Below are positions 28,471 through 36,624 of a DNA stretch of 64,000 nucleotides, one piece after another. The notes beneath the pieces were generated by a model. It saw only the letters and a list, made by a program, of their open reading frames with translations. It was not told where the DNA came from and did no database searches. Position numbers and translations under genes: made by a program. The stretch's first letter is position 1; every line of letters starts with the position of its first letter. This stretch comes from Saprospirales bacterium (GTDB taxonomy: Bacteria; Bacteroidota; Bacteroidia; Chitinophagales; JADIYW01), in contig JADJSS010000044.1 of the NCBI GenBank assembly GCA_016711605.1, forward strand, positions 248,001 through 312,000. Reading direction: 5' to 3'.

Positions 28471-28884
28471 TTATTTTTTTATGAAAGATAATAAATAATT
28501 TCTTTGTTGATAAATGATAATTAAACAACATATCAACGTAATTAAAGCTGAAAGAAACAAAGAACCTTTGTCATTTATTAATACACTTTCTGTTGTATAG
28601 TATTTTACAGATATTCCTAAAATAAAGAGATGTGAAAATACAGCACCAGCCATCGTTCCAGCTCCTAAAATAGCACCTAATACAGATGTTCTTGGATATA
28701 ACAATAACAGACCTGCAATTAGTTCAATGACACCAGTTCCAATTCTACCGAATGCTTCGTACTTGCCTAATAATGTTGTGAAAATATGTATAGGTTCTGG
28801 TGCTGCATTAAATTTAAAATACAATGTTTGCAGCATAATAATTGCTGGCACAATGCGAATGGTCCAAAAGATAAGTTTGCTCAT
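28471..28884 (-). CDS. DoxX family membrane protein in the sigma-factor operon
   Basis: 137 residues, four membrane helices. FWTIRIVPAIIMLQTLYFKF, RIGTGVIELIAGLLLLYPR and GAGTMAGAVFSHLFILGI are characteristic of DoxX. It lies 15 bases after the YHS gene, so a membrane partner for the secreted YHS and DM13 proteins is a reasonable inference. Less than 25% similar by eye to the solitary DoxX protein at 25294. Confidence 0.82.
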   Translation of the reverse strand: MSKLIFWTIRIVPAIIMLQTLYFKFNAAPEPIHIFTTLLGKYEAFGRIGTGVIELIAGLLLLYPRTSVLGAILGAGTMAGAVFSHLFILGISVKYYTTESVLINDKGSLFLSALITLICCLIIIYQQRNYLLSFIKK

Positions 28885-28899
28885 GATTTTTAATTTGTT

Positions 28900-29364
28900 T
28901 TATTTTGAAAGAATAATTTTCCAGTTTTCATCTGCTTTGGTTTTAAGATTTGCTTCATCTTTATTCCAAAGCGGTAAGGTATTTGTAAATGTTTTGTTAT
29001 AGAACAAATACAACTTGCCATCTTTAATTTTAAAGGTTTCTGGATCAATTTCAACTTTAGTACCTTTCGCACCCATTGCATAGGCACACCAACCACCGTA
29101 TTGAGGTTCATATTTTGTTGGTGTTTTCACCAATAAATCTTTATTTACTTGTGATGAACAATAATAAATAATACCATCAACACTTACAGCAAATTTTTTA
29201 TTGCCTTTTATTGCTTTATTTTGTGTGAAATACGCAACTGGATCATAGCCATCAATCGCAATATTTTTTTCAGTGTTTGCATGTTTTGTTTTATTGATTG
29301 ATGTTTGTGTATACGCAAATGTGATCATCAAGATAAAACCAATAGATAAGATTGTTTTTTTCAT
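28900..29364 (-). CDS. Exported YHS-domain protein
   Basis: 154 residues with an N-terminal signal peptide (MKKTILSIGFILMITFAYTQ). The YHS-type core reads AIDGYDPVAYF, then IYYCSSQVNKDLLVKTPTKY and PQYGGWCAYAMG. Two cysteines (YYCSS and GWCAY) may bind metal or haem; YHS domains are linked to metal binding. It lies five bases after the DM13 lipoprotein, so both periplasmic proteins are made together under the sigma factor. Confidence 0.85.
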   Translation of the reverse strand: MKKTILSIGFILMITFAYTQTSINKTKHANTEKNIAIDGYDPVAYFTQNKAIKGNKKFAVSVDGIIYYCSSQVNKDLLVKTPTKYEPQYGGWCAYAMGAKGTKVEIDPETFKIKDGKLYLFYNKTFTNTLPLWNKDEANLKTKADENWKIILSK

Positions 29365-29369
29365 AAAAA

Positions 29370-29816
29370 TTAATTTAATTCAGCATAAGAAAATAAATGA
29401 TTGTAAGCTTTGCAGTGTACCAAAGCGTATTTGTATTCCATAAAATTTGGCATCGATGAAATAGGATAAATTTGTCCACCATTGGTAGATTTTAATGCAC
29501 CTAAATCAATGAAATTTATAGGTTGTCTTTCTTTACTTAAATACACATGTAGTGCTGGTCCGTTGTTTATTAAAAATAAGCTGTCGAACACTAACGTCAA
29601 CATACTGTCTTTTATAAAAATATTAGCACTACCTTTTGCGTTGCTGCCATAAGGTCCGGTTTGGAAGTTTCCAGAAAACTTCAACATGGCTGCAGTGTCT
29701 GGCTTTTCCATTAAATCAACAGTAGGTGTATTTTCTTTGGTGCAACTGGTTGCAAAAATTATCGCTACAATAGTAAAGAATAGCGATGCATGTAAGGTGT
29801 TTTTTATAGAAATCAT
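29370..29816 (-). CDS. DM13-domain lipoprotein
   Basis: 148 residues. The lipoprotein signal ends at Cys25 (VAIIFATSCTKENTP). The DM13 domain follows: FSGNFQTGPYGSNAKGSANI, NNGPALHVYLSKE and a C-terminal ALVHCKAYNHLFSYAEL. DM13 is proposed to act in electron transfer, with a conserved cysteine (VHCKAY here). First structural gene after the sigma/anti-sigma pair and before YHS. Confidence 0.85.
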   Translation of the reverse strand: MISIKNTLHASLFFTIVAIIFATSCTKENTPTVDLMEKPDTAAMLKFSGNFQTGPYGSNAKGSANIFIKDSMLTLVFDSLFLINNGPALHVYLSKERQPINFIDLGALKSTNGGQIYPISSMPNFMEYKYALVHCKAYNHLFSYAELN

Positions 29817-29872
29817 ACGTTTAATTTCTACTATATACGAACATATAAATAGTTCCTTACAAAAGAGAAAAA

Positions 29873-30148
29873 TTATTTTTCTAACTCAGCATCTATTTGA
29901 AATTGAAGTGCTGTTTTTTTTGTTTCATCTAATTGTAGTGTATTAGATTCGTTATTTTCGTTCTGCATTTTTGTTAAATGCTGGTGCAATAAATTAGATT
30001 GTTTATAGAACATTGCACAAAATTTACAAACTAAAAGATGAATTTTTAATTGGATATTTTCTTTGAAAGAAATAGCATTCTCTTGCTTTTTGCAAGTAAG
30101 CAAGGTTGCATCTTTGCACGTTAGTAATATTTTATGTATAAATGCCAT
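29873..30148 (-). CDS. Probable cytoplasmic zinc-finger anti-sigma factor
   Basis: 91 residues with the HxxxCxxC pattern of zinc-binding anti-sigma factors in HLLVCKFCAMFYKQ near residue 38 and further cysteines near the N-terminus (CKDATLLTCKK). No membrane segment, so a soluble sensor is likely. Its start codon shares one base with the stop of the sigma gene, the coupling normal for sigma/anti-sigma pairs. Assignment rests on position and the cysteine motif. Confidence 0.7.
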   Translation of the reverse strand: MAFIHKILLTCKDATLLTCKKQENAISFKENIQLKIHLLVCKFCAMFYKQSNLLHQHLTKMQNENNESNTLQLDETKKTALQFQIDAELEK

Positions 30149-30708
30149 TATGCTTTAAACCAATTTTTTTCTAAACATTCGCGCAGTTGTAATTTTGCAC
30201 GATGTATTATTACCCAATAATTAGACGTAGTAATACCAACTTCCTTACAAATAGTTTCAGTGGCTTCGTCATCAATATATTTTAATGAAAATACAACGGC
30301 TAATTTCTCAGGCATTTTTTTCATGCAATCGTTAAAAGTGTTATTAAATTCATCCGTTTCAATAGCTTTGTCTGAATTATTCCAATCTTGCGGCTGTCTT
30401 TTTTCAAACCAATGAAAAGAAGTTTCTGTATTAAAAAAATCATTGTTTGTATTGCCATCAATCGAATCAGTCAACTTAGAATTTTTGCCTAATTTGCTTC
30501 TGTAGTAATCTATAATCTTGTTTTTCAAGATAGCTGTTAACCAAGTTTTTTCATTGGCTGTGCCATTATAAGTATGTTGAGACTTTAATGCAGAAATAAA
30601 TGTTTCTTGCATTAAATCTTCTGCTAACGCTCTATCTCTTACACGAAAAAAAGCGTAATTCAGCAAATAATCAGCAAATAAAGTCACCCAGTTTTTCGGA
30701 TTCAGCAT
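30148..30708 (-). CDS. ECF-type RNA polymerase sigma-70 factor
   Basis: 186 residues. Region 2 is visible in RALAEDLMQETFISALKSQH (residues 25-45) and region 4 in EATETICKEVGITTSNYWVI with RAKLQLRECL near the C-terminus. A longer-than-usual polar linker between them (DSIDGNTNNDFFNTETSFHW) is plausible for this subgroup. It heads the nine-gene run down to the GNAT gene and probably controls DM13, YHS, DoxX and DinB at least. A TATATTTG box and a GTTTTAACC word (30758-30766, minus strand) precede it; the latter may be an ECF -35-like site. Confidence 0.9.
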   Translation of the reverse strand: MLNPKNWVTLFADYLLNYAFFRVRDRALAEDLMQETFISALKSQHTYNGTANEKTWLTAILKNKIIDYYRSKLGKNSKLTDSIDGNTNNDFFNTETSFHWFEKRQPQDWNNSDKAIETDEFNNTFNDCMKKMPEKLAVVFSLKYIDDEATETICKEVGITTSNYWVIIHRAKLQLRECLEKNWFKA

Positions 30709-30731
30709 TTTGTAAAATTCATTCTATTCCT

Positions 30732-30739
30732 CAAATATA
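30732..30739 (-). promoter_or_regulatory. -7 box TATATTTG ahead of the ECF sigma gene
   Basis: Matches TAnnTTTG on the minus strand, 23 bases before the ATG. It would give housekeeping-sigma expression of the operon. Confidence 0.45.
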
Positions 30740-30814
30740 CAATTTCTGAAATAGGTAGGTTAAAACACAATATTTAATTCATCATTTGTCATTTAAAATT
30801 TATAATTTTACACA

Positions 30815-30895
30815 ACTCTAGGAGTGCCGTTTAGTTGGCTGAGAAATATCCTTTGAACCTGATTTGGTTAGCACCAACGTAGGGAACGAGTCTTG
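30815..30895 (+). ncRNA. TPP riboswitch (THI element)
   Basis: Canonical elements in order: CTCTAGGAGTGCC at the 5' side, GGCTGAGAAATATCC, TTTGAACCTGATTTGG, TTAGCACCAACGTAGGGAA, then the closing strand. It precedes thiS-thiC and should lower their expression when thiamine pyrophosphate is plentiful. Confidence 0.95.
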
Positions 30896-30934
30896 CCTTT
30901 CTGCATTTCTAAGAGTTTAAAATATATCACAGAG

Positions 30935-30961
30935 AACTCTGAGTTTTCACAGAGTTTTTTG
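30935..30961 (+). terminator. Rho-independent terminator of the TPP riboswitch
   Basis: AACTCTG (30935-30941) pairs with CAGAGTT (30950-30956), followed by TTTTTT. About 40 bases after the aptamer and 24 before thiS, a plausible transcription-stop expression platform. The sequence is made of CAGAG/CTCTG words like other spacers here. Confidence 0.65.
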
Positions 30962-30985
30962 TAATACAATTATATTATTTAGATT

Positions 30986-31189
30986 ATGCAAGTAACCATC
31001 AATAAACAAAACTATCAATTCGATGAAAATACATCGCTTGAAACTGCTATTGAAACTTTGGAATTAAAAGAAACCAATGGCATTGCTTTAGCATTAAACG
31101 AAGAAATCATTCCTCGTAGCGAATGGCAAAAAACTATTTTATTCGATGAAGATAAAATCATTATTATTGGAGCAGTTGCAGGTGGATAG
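30986..31189 (+). CDS. thiS: Sulfur carrier protein ThiS
   Basis: 67-residue ubiquitin-like protein ending in the required Gly-Gly (IIIIGAVAGG), which is adenylated and thiocarboxylated to carry sulfur for the thiazole ring. The internal segment GIALALNEEIIPRSEWQK is typical. First gene behind the TPP riboswitch. Its partners thiG, thiH and thiF are not in this window. Confidence 0.95.
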   Translation: MQVTINKQNYQFDENTSLETAIETLELKETNGIALALNEEIIPRSEWQKTILFDEDKIIIIGAVAGG

Positions 31190-31195
31190 TTTAAT

Positions 31196-31435
31196 TTGAC
31201 AATGAAGCAATTTAGCAATAAAATAATGAATAGATTTTTTACAATATTATTACTGATGAATTTTGTCTTGTATAATAATAATTTGTTTGCAAAAATTGAA
31301 GAACTTAAAATAAATGACAATTTCAAGAATCTAATGTTATTATTCAATTTGGGTTCATTTTATGATAGTTATGAATTCATAAAAGAAATTTATTTTTTGA
31401 AAAACACAGATTTTAATAAAAAAAAAAATTTTTAA
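31196..31435 (+). CDS. Doubtful open frame between thiS and thiC
   Basis: Open for 79 residues with a hydrophobic N-terminal stretch (FFTILLLMNFVLYNNNLFA) that could be a signal peptide. It runs into the poly-A tract at about 31415, where the frame ends. It may be the start of a broken or mis-assembled exported protein, since the rest would lie where the tract is. No family recognised. Confidence 0.25.
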   Translation: MTMKQFSNKIMNRFFTILLLMNFVLYNNNLFAKIEELKINDNFKNLMLLFNLGSFYDSYEFIKEIYFLKNTDFNKKKNF

Positions 31436-31482
31436 AAAAACCCAAAAAAAAAAAAAAAAAGAAAAAGAAACGCAAAAAATAA
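31410..31482. repeat. Extreme poly-A low-complexity tract
   Basis: Mostly A in runs of up to about 18, broken by TTTTT, CCC and single G. Nothing else in the window looks like this. It could be collapsed sequence, a repeat error or a contig join. Confidence 0.7.
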
Positions 31483-31489
31483 TTTCAAA

Positions 31490-31533
31490 AATAAAATTCT
31501 TAATACTCATTACTAACTACTCAATACTAAAAT
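31490..31533. repeat. Word spacer ahead of thiC
   Basis: CTTAATACTCATTACTAACT and ACTCAATACTAA repeat an ACTCA/ATACT vocabulary and end directly at the thiC ATG. Confidence 0.4.
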
Positions 31534-33426
31534 ATGAAACAAGATAAAATACCAACACAGCAAATAATTTCGACTACACCTTTTCCGAATTCTAAAAAGA
31601 TTTATGTAAAAGGAAAATTGAATGACATTGAAGTTGCCATGCGTGAAATTACATTAAGCGACACGAAATTAATTGGTGGCAAAACAGAAAAAAATCCACC
31701 AGTTACTTTATACGATACCAGCGGTGTTTACACGGATGAAAATTACCAAGTCGATGTAAAAAAAGGCATTCCACGCTTGCGAGAAAAATGGATTCTGGAA
31801 CGTGGTGATATCGAACGTTTATTCGAATTTTCTTCAGAATATGGAACAAAACGTATGGCAGATGAAAGCTTAGATGCTTTGCGTTTTGAACATATCAAAA
31901 TGCCATTGCGCGCTAAAGAAGGCAGAAACGTAACGCAATTGCATTATGCAAGAATGGGTATCATTACACCAGAAATGGAATACATTGCTATTCGCGAAAA
32001 TCAACGAAGAGAAGAATACGCAGCATCGTTAAACGGACAAGCAGATACGTTGTGCCAGCAACATGCTGGTGAAAACTTTGGTGCGGTTCCTTTGCATAAA
32101 TTAAAAAGCATCACACCAGAATTTGTGCGAGAAGAAGTAGCAAAAGGTCGCGCCATTATACCAGCAAACATTAACCATCCAGAAAGTGAACCGATGATCA
32201 TCGGCAGAAATTTTTTAGTAAAAATAAATGCAAACATTGGCAATAGTGCAGTCACTTCAAGCATTGAAGAAGAAGTAGAAAAAGCAGTTTGGTCTTGCCG
32301 TTGGGGCGCAGATACTATCATGGATTTATCGACAGGAAAAAATATTCATGAAACACGCGAATGGATCATTCGTAATTCGCCAGTGCCAATTGGAACCGTT
32401 CCAATCTATCAAGCGTTAGAAAAAGTAAATGGCAAAGCAGAAGATTTAACCTGGGAAATTTTCAGAGATACGTTGATAGAACAAGCAGAACAAGGTGTTG
32501 ATTATTTTACGATTCATGCAGGCGTGTTGCTGCGTTATATTCCAATGACGGCGAAACGTGTAACAGGCATTGTGTCGCGCGGTGGCAGCATCATGGCGAA
32601 ATGGTGTTTGGCGCATCACAAAGAAAGTTTTTTATACACGCACTTTGAAGAGATTTGCGAAATCATGAAACGCTATGATGTCAGTTTTTCTTTAGGTGAT
32701 GGCTTGCGTCCAGGTTCTATTGCAGATGCGAATGATGAAGCACAATTTGCAGAATTGGAAACACTTGGCGAACTCACAAAAATTGCGTGGAAGCATGATG
32801 TGCAAGTGATGATTGAAGGACCTGGTCACGTGCCGATGCACATGATTAAAGAAAACATGGACAAGCAATTAGCGGAATGTCATGAAGCACCATTTTACAC
32901 GCTTGGACCTTTAACGACTGATATTGCGCCTGGTTATGACCATATCACTTCTGCGATTGGTGCAGCGATGATTGGCTGGTTTGGCTGCGCGATGTTGTGT
33001 TATGTAACACCCAAAGAACATTTAGGTTTACCAAATAAAGAAGATGTTCGTGTTGGTGTGATCACGTATAAATTAGCTGCGCATGCAGCTGATTTGGCAA
33101 AAGGTCATCCTGGTGCGCAATACAGAGATAATGCATTGAGCAAAGCACGTTTTGAGTTCAGGTGGCACGATCAGTTTAATTTAAGTTTGGATCCTGAAAA
33201 AGCATTGGAATTTCATGATGAAACCTTGCCTGCAGACGGCGCGAAGATTGCGCATTTCTGTTCGATGTGCGGACCACATTTTTGCAGTATGAAAATTTCA
33301 CAAGAGGTACGTGATTATGCTTTGAAAAGTGATAGTGAAGGTGAAAGTGATAGTGCAATATTGGAAAAAGGTATGCAGGAAAAATCAAAAGAGTTTATAG
33401 AAAAAGGAAGTGAGATTTATTTATAA
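31534..33426 (+). CDS. thiC: Phosphomethylpyrimidine synthase
   Basis: Complete 630-residue radical-SAM enzyme converting aminoimidazole ribotide to HMP-phosphate. The unusual C-terminal cluster motif CSMCGPHFC lies near residue 575. Upstream signatures include LHYARMGIITPEMEY, IGNSAVTSSIEEEVEK, GADTIMDLSTGKNIHETREW and TLGPLTTDIAPGYDHITSAI. Transcribed after the TPP riboswitch and thiS. The two further thiamine genes at 35003 and 35680 follow on the same strand. Confidence 0.97.
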   Translation: MKQDKIPTQQIISTTPFPNSKKIYVKGKLNDIEVAMREITLSDTKLIGGKTEKNPPVTLYDTSGVYTDENYQVDVKKGIPRLREKWILERGDIERLFEFSSEYGTKRMADESLDALRFEHIKMPLRAKEGRNVTQLHYARMGIITPEMEYIAIRENQRREEYAASLNGQADTLCQQHAGENFGAVPLHKLKSITPEFVREEVAKGRAIIPANINHPESEPMIIGRNFLVKINANIGNSAVTSSIEEEVEKAVWSCRWGADTIMDLSTGKNIHETREWIIRNSPVPIGTVPIYQALEKVNGKAEDLTWEIFRDTLIEQAEQGVDYFTIHAGVLLRYIPMTAKRVTGIVSRGGSIMAKWCLAHHKESFLYTHFEEICEIMKRYDVSFSLGDGLRPGSIADANDEAQFAELETLGELTKIAWKHDVQVMIEGPGHVPMHMIKENMDKQLAECHEAPFYTLGPLTTDIAPGYDHITSAIGAAMIGWFGCAMLCYVTPKEHLGLPNKEDVRVGVITYKLAAHAADLAKGHPGAQYRDNALSKARFEFRWHDQFNLSLDPEKALEFHDETLPADGAKIAHFCSMCGPHFCSMKISQEVRDYALKSDSEGESDSAILEKGMQEKSKEFIEKGSEIYL

Positions 33427-33443
33427 AAGCAAAACAGAATTAC

Positions 33444-33697
33444 ATGACGAAAATTATTGATGAACTAAAATTATTTTTTGATAAAACAGCATATCTATTT
33501 AAATACCAATCTAAATTGTTCATTCCATTTATATTTTTTGTAATTGCCGGCACATTAACAATAAGACTGCAACTATATTAAAAGCTAGAAAATTCTTTGT
33601 GTTTTTATTTGGACAAGTTAAAGGAATTTGCTTTGTCCTGTTCAATATTACGAAGTGGCTTAATCTATTAAAAAATATAACAATCTGGAAGAAATAA
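33444..33697 (+). CDS. Possible small membrane protein, 45 aa or about 84 aa with a frameshift
   Basis: The frame from 33444 encodes 45 residues (MTKIIDELKLFFDKTAYLFK then a hydrophobic stretch) and stops at 33581. In the next frame from about 33577, a second hydrophobic segment (FVFLFGQVKGICFVLFNITK) continues and stops at 33697. A single-base error would join them into a two-helix membrane protein. No family recognised. The rest of the gap to 33951 (about 250 bases) shows nothing recognisable. Confidence 0.3.
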
Positions 33698-33951
33698 ATA
33701 AAACATTCTGCTATAGTATAGAAATTTTAAGTATTAATACCTTTATGTGGATTTGGCTAATTAGGTCATATTTTGTGTTAAACATGTTCTCTTTCTACTG
33801 GTTATATAGGCATGCATAGTAAAACTAGGATTAATTTTATATTAGTATCAACTTTTGCAAATTCTAATTTCACCGGTCTTGGAAAACCATTCCCAATTAG
33901 CTAAAAAATAGTAAACAAAAAAATGCTCAGGTAATAAACAGCCAACTAATT

Positions 33952-34983
33952 ATGAAACACCTTTTTTATGCTTCTCTTATTTTATTATTTGCATCATGCA
34001 ACAATAAAGAAAAAGAAAAACCACTCACCTATCAAGATTATCAATATCATGCAGCAAACATGATAGCACAACCTGATTTTACAGGTGACAGCTTATTGTA
34101 TAAAATGATAGGTGCTGAGGCAAATCTGGAAATGTTTTATATGGATACAAAGAAAATTATTTTTAGTTGTGATAAAAATAAATTAAACGAAGTATTGAGC
34201 AAGTTGGCAATTAATAAAGACAGTATCATCATTAAACAACCAAATGAAACTAAATCGCAAGAAGGTACTAAGGTATCGTTTGAAATGAATGCTCGCAATC
34301 TTAAAATTGATACCAATAAAGTAATCGAAACAAAATACAATAATGCTACTTATCGCATCACCATTCCGCAAATGGTAGATTTTGTTACAATGAAAAGCAA
34401 TTTGCGTGGCGGCGCTTTTGCAGTTACACCAAATGGACAAACTATGATTAGTCATGGCGTTGCTGTTGCAATAAAAGGTGAACCATCGTTAAGCGACTTA
34501 GTAAATCAATTGACCGACAAAACAAAATCAGTAGAAGTAAATGCGCAAAATTTATTGGACTTTGTAACAAATGAAATAGAATATAGCAATGCAGAAGCAA
34601 CCAGTGGTGGCGAAACCATTAAACGACCTGATGAAATATTATTTACACGTAACAGTGATTGCAGTGGAAAAACAATTCTGTATGCTTCGTTATTACAACA
34701 ACTCAATTGCAAGTGGTGTATTTTGTATTATGATAAACATGTGTGTGTTGGTGTTGCTGGAAATTTTAAAACAAAAAATGCATCTAAGATTTCTATAGAT
34801 GGAATTGATTATTACATTGCAGAAACTACTGCACCAAATGCTATAATTGGTGAAGATTATTGGAAAGGAAAATTAAGTGATGATTATTTAGAGTTTTATC
34901 AAATTCCAGCAAATAGTGCTGATATCATTGACTATCAAACAAAGAAACCATTGGAGTTTTTGAAAATGAAAGTAAAAAATTAA
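33952..34983 (+). CDS. Transglutaminase-like lipoprotein
   Basis: 343 residues. Lipoprotein signal ending at Cys16 (MKHLFYASLILLFASCNN). The C-terminal half has the papain/transglutaminase pattern: RNSDCSGKTILYASLLQQL with the nucleophilic cysteine near residue 235, KHVCVGVAGNF with a histidine near residue 263, and DYYIAETTAP as a plausible acid position. The active site is therefore probably complete. Function unknown; it sits between thiC and the TenI-like gene but need not belong to thiamine metabolism. Confidence 0.7.
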   Translation: MKHLFYASLILLFASCNNKEKEKPLTYQDYQYHAANMIAQPDFTGDSLLYKMIGAEANLEMFYMDTKKIIFSCDKNKLNEVLSKLAINKDSIIIKQPNETKSQEGTKVSFEMNARNLKIDTNKVIETKYNNATYRITIPQMVDFVTMKSNLRGGAFAVTPNGQTMISHGVAVAIKGEPSLSDLVNQLTDKTKSVEVNAQNLLDFVTNEIEYSNAEATSGGETIKRPDEILFTRNSDCSGKTILYASLLQQLNCKWCILYYDKHVCVGVAGNFKTKNASKISIDGIDYYIAETTAPNAIIGEDYWKGKLSDDYLEFYQIPANSADIIDYQTKKPLEFLKMKVKN

Positions 34984-35002
34984 TTATTACTAAAGCTCTA
35001 TT

Positions 35003-35659
35003 ATGCAAACCATCATCTACACACCAGCAAATAATATTGAAAATGAAGTGGAAATTATTTCGCAGTTGTTAGATAATGGCGCTGATTATTTATACATCTA
35101 TAAACCTGAACTAGATGATTATTCTTTGGTAGATTTTGTAGAAACCATTCCAGAAAGATATTGGAAACAATGTATTTCCACATCGTTAATTATTACGAAA
35201 GAGTTTGATTTAGGTGGTTATCATTTTACACGCGATATAGTTCAAAAAAATGAATTGTATAACGAAAAAATTCTGGCTTGGTTAAAAGAAACAAACAAGA
35301 TATCTTCCGTTACATCACATGACATAGAAGAATTAAAAAAGTATACTGATAAATTTAATCACGTCATCGTATCACCAATATTTCCTAGTATTTCAAAAGA
35401 AAATTATAGTTATGATTGGAATATGGAAGAATTAAGAATTCAGATTTCAGATTTCAGAATTAAATCTCAAATCTCTTCCGAAGCTTCGGAATTCAAATCT
35501 CAAATTTTTGCAGTTGGTGGTGTTGATGAAAATAAAATTGATGAAATAATAAAACTGAATTTTAATGGCATCGGATTGTTGGGTGCACTTTGGAGTGAAC
35601 CTGAAAATGCTGTGAATAATTTCAATCAAATCTTAGAAAAAATAAAATCTAATAGCTAA
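35003..35659 (+). CDS. TenI/ThiE-like thiamine phosphate synthase family protein with a spacer-like insert
   Basis: 218 residues of the TIM-barrel thiamine-phosphate-synthase superfamily: GADYLYIYKPELDDYSLVDF at the N-terminus, VTSHDIEELKKY and FNHVIVSPIFPSISK in the middle, FAVGGVDENKIDEIIKLNFN and GIGLLGALW at the end. Substrate-contact residues of true ThiE (as in the 37599 gene) are less clear, so a TenI-type role is as likely as TPS. An insert of about 22 residues (near 142-163) is encoded by palindromic word-repeat DNA without breaking the frame. Confidence 0.75.
   Translation: MQTIIYTPANNIENEVEIISQLLDNGADYLYIYKPELDDYSLVDFVETIPERYWKQCISTSLIITKEFDLGGYHFTRDIVQKNELYNEKILAWLKETNKISSVTSHDIEELKKYTDKFNHVIVSPIFPSISKENYSYDWNMEELRIQISDFRIKSQISSEASEFKSQIFAVGGVDENKIDEIIKLNFNGIGLLGALWSEPENAVNNFNQILEKIKSNS
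35436..35506. repeat. Palindromic word repeat inside the TenI-like coding sequence
   Basis: AATTCAGATTTCAGATTTCA, then AAATCTCAAAT at 35462-35472 and again at 35495-35505, flanking the 16-bp perfect palindrome TTCCGAAGCTTCGGAA (35476-35491). It resembles the intergenic word spacers but is translated. Confidence 0.65.
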
Positions 35660-35694
35660 TTACAATTAACCAATCACCAATGACTAATAAAAGA
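35655..35694. repeat. Word spacer that supplies the thiD start codon
   Basis: AATTACAATTAACCAATCAC followed by CAATGACTAATAAAAG. The ATG of thiD (35680) lies inside the CAATGACTAAT word. Confidence 0.5.
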
Positions 35695-36441
35695 CCAAAA
35701 GTTTTAACAATCGCTGGCTTCGATCCATCAGCAGGTGCTGGTGTTTTGGCTGATGTAAAGACATTCGAAAATATAGGTGTTTATGGATTCGCCGTTACAA
35801 CCAGTATCACTTATCAAAACGAAAATAAATTTGGTGATGTAAAATGGTTGTCCATTAAGCAAATCAAAAATCAAATTTATCCAATCTTGGAATTACATAA
35901 AATAGAGTTTGTCAAAGTTGGTTTAATCGAAGACTTTAAAACTTTATCAGCAATCATTGAATTATTGAAAGCGCACAATCCAACCATAAAAATAATTTGG
36001 GATCCTATTTTGCGTGCAAGTGCAGGCTTTAATTTTCATAAAAAAATATCAAAAAAGGAACTGAAGTATATACTGAAGAATATTTTTTTAATTACACCAA
36101 ACTGGAATGAAATTCAGCCATTGTCAAATGAGAAAGATCCAATCATTGGTGCAGAAAAACTAGCGCAATATTGTGCTGTATATCTTAAAGGTGGACACAA
36201 CATAGAAACACCAGCAACGGATATTTTATTTATTGAAGACAACATAGATATTTTTCATCCAACAAAAATAACTACACATGAAAAACATGGCAGTGGTTGC
36301 GTGTTATCATCAGCAATTACTGGTTATTTGGCTCACGGCAACACTTTACATCATGCTTGCGAATTAGCAAAAGAATACACGTATCAATTTTTAATCAGCA
36401 ATGAAACAAAATTAGGAAATCATGCAAATTGTTTTTTATAA
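35680..36441 (+). CDS. thiD: Hydroxymethylpyrimidine (phosphomethylpyrimidine) kinase
   Basis: 253-residue ribokinase-fold enzyme phosphorylating HMP and HMP-P, the pyrimidine made by ThiC. LTIAGFDPSAGAGVLADVKT is the substrate/ATP N-terminal signature, VTTSITYQNE follows, and the C-terminal anion-hole motif is HGSGCVLSSAITGYLAHG. The start MTN is contributed by the word spacer; the conserved protein begins at about KRPKVLTIAG. Confidence 0.95.
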   Translation: MTNKRPKVLTIAGFDPSAGAGVLADVKTFENIGVYGFAVTTSITYQNENKFGDVKWLSIKQIKNQIYPILELHKIEFVKVGLIEDFKTLSAIIELLKAHNPTIKIIWDPILRASAGFNFHKKISKKELKYILKNIFLITPNWNEIQPLSNEKDPIIGAEKLAQYCAVYLKGGHNIETPATDILFIEDNIDIFHPTKITTHEKHGSGCVLSSAITGYLAHGNTLHHACELAKEYTYQFLISNETKLGNHANCFL

Positions 36442-36624
36442 AACACATAGAATCATAGATTCATTTCTAAAGCAAAATAGACCACAGAATACGTTTTGGA
36501 TATTATAGAAAATCATAGTTTTGTACGCTAGCGTACATTATGTTTACCTTATACAAGCCTCACAAATAGCACAAACCGTAATGCTATTTTATTTTTCTTA
36601 TGTGCCTATGTGTTTTATTATTTT
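36442..36624. repeat. Intergenic gap with CATAG words and a GTACGC palindrome
   Basis: Holds word repeats (ACACATAGAATCATAGATTC, CTTATGTGCCTATGTG) and a perfect 14-bp palindrome GTACGCTAGCGTAC at 36523-36536. A related palindrome lies at 57748-57762. It separates thiD from the end of the convergent toxin gene. Confidence 0.5.

Noticed and set aside
13405..35694. The word spacers as CRISPR arrays.
   Set aside because: There are no regular direct repeats of constant length with unique spacers, and no cas genes.
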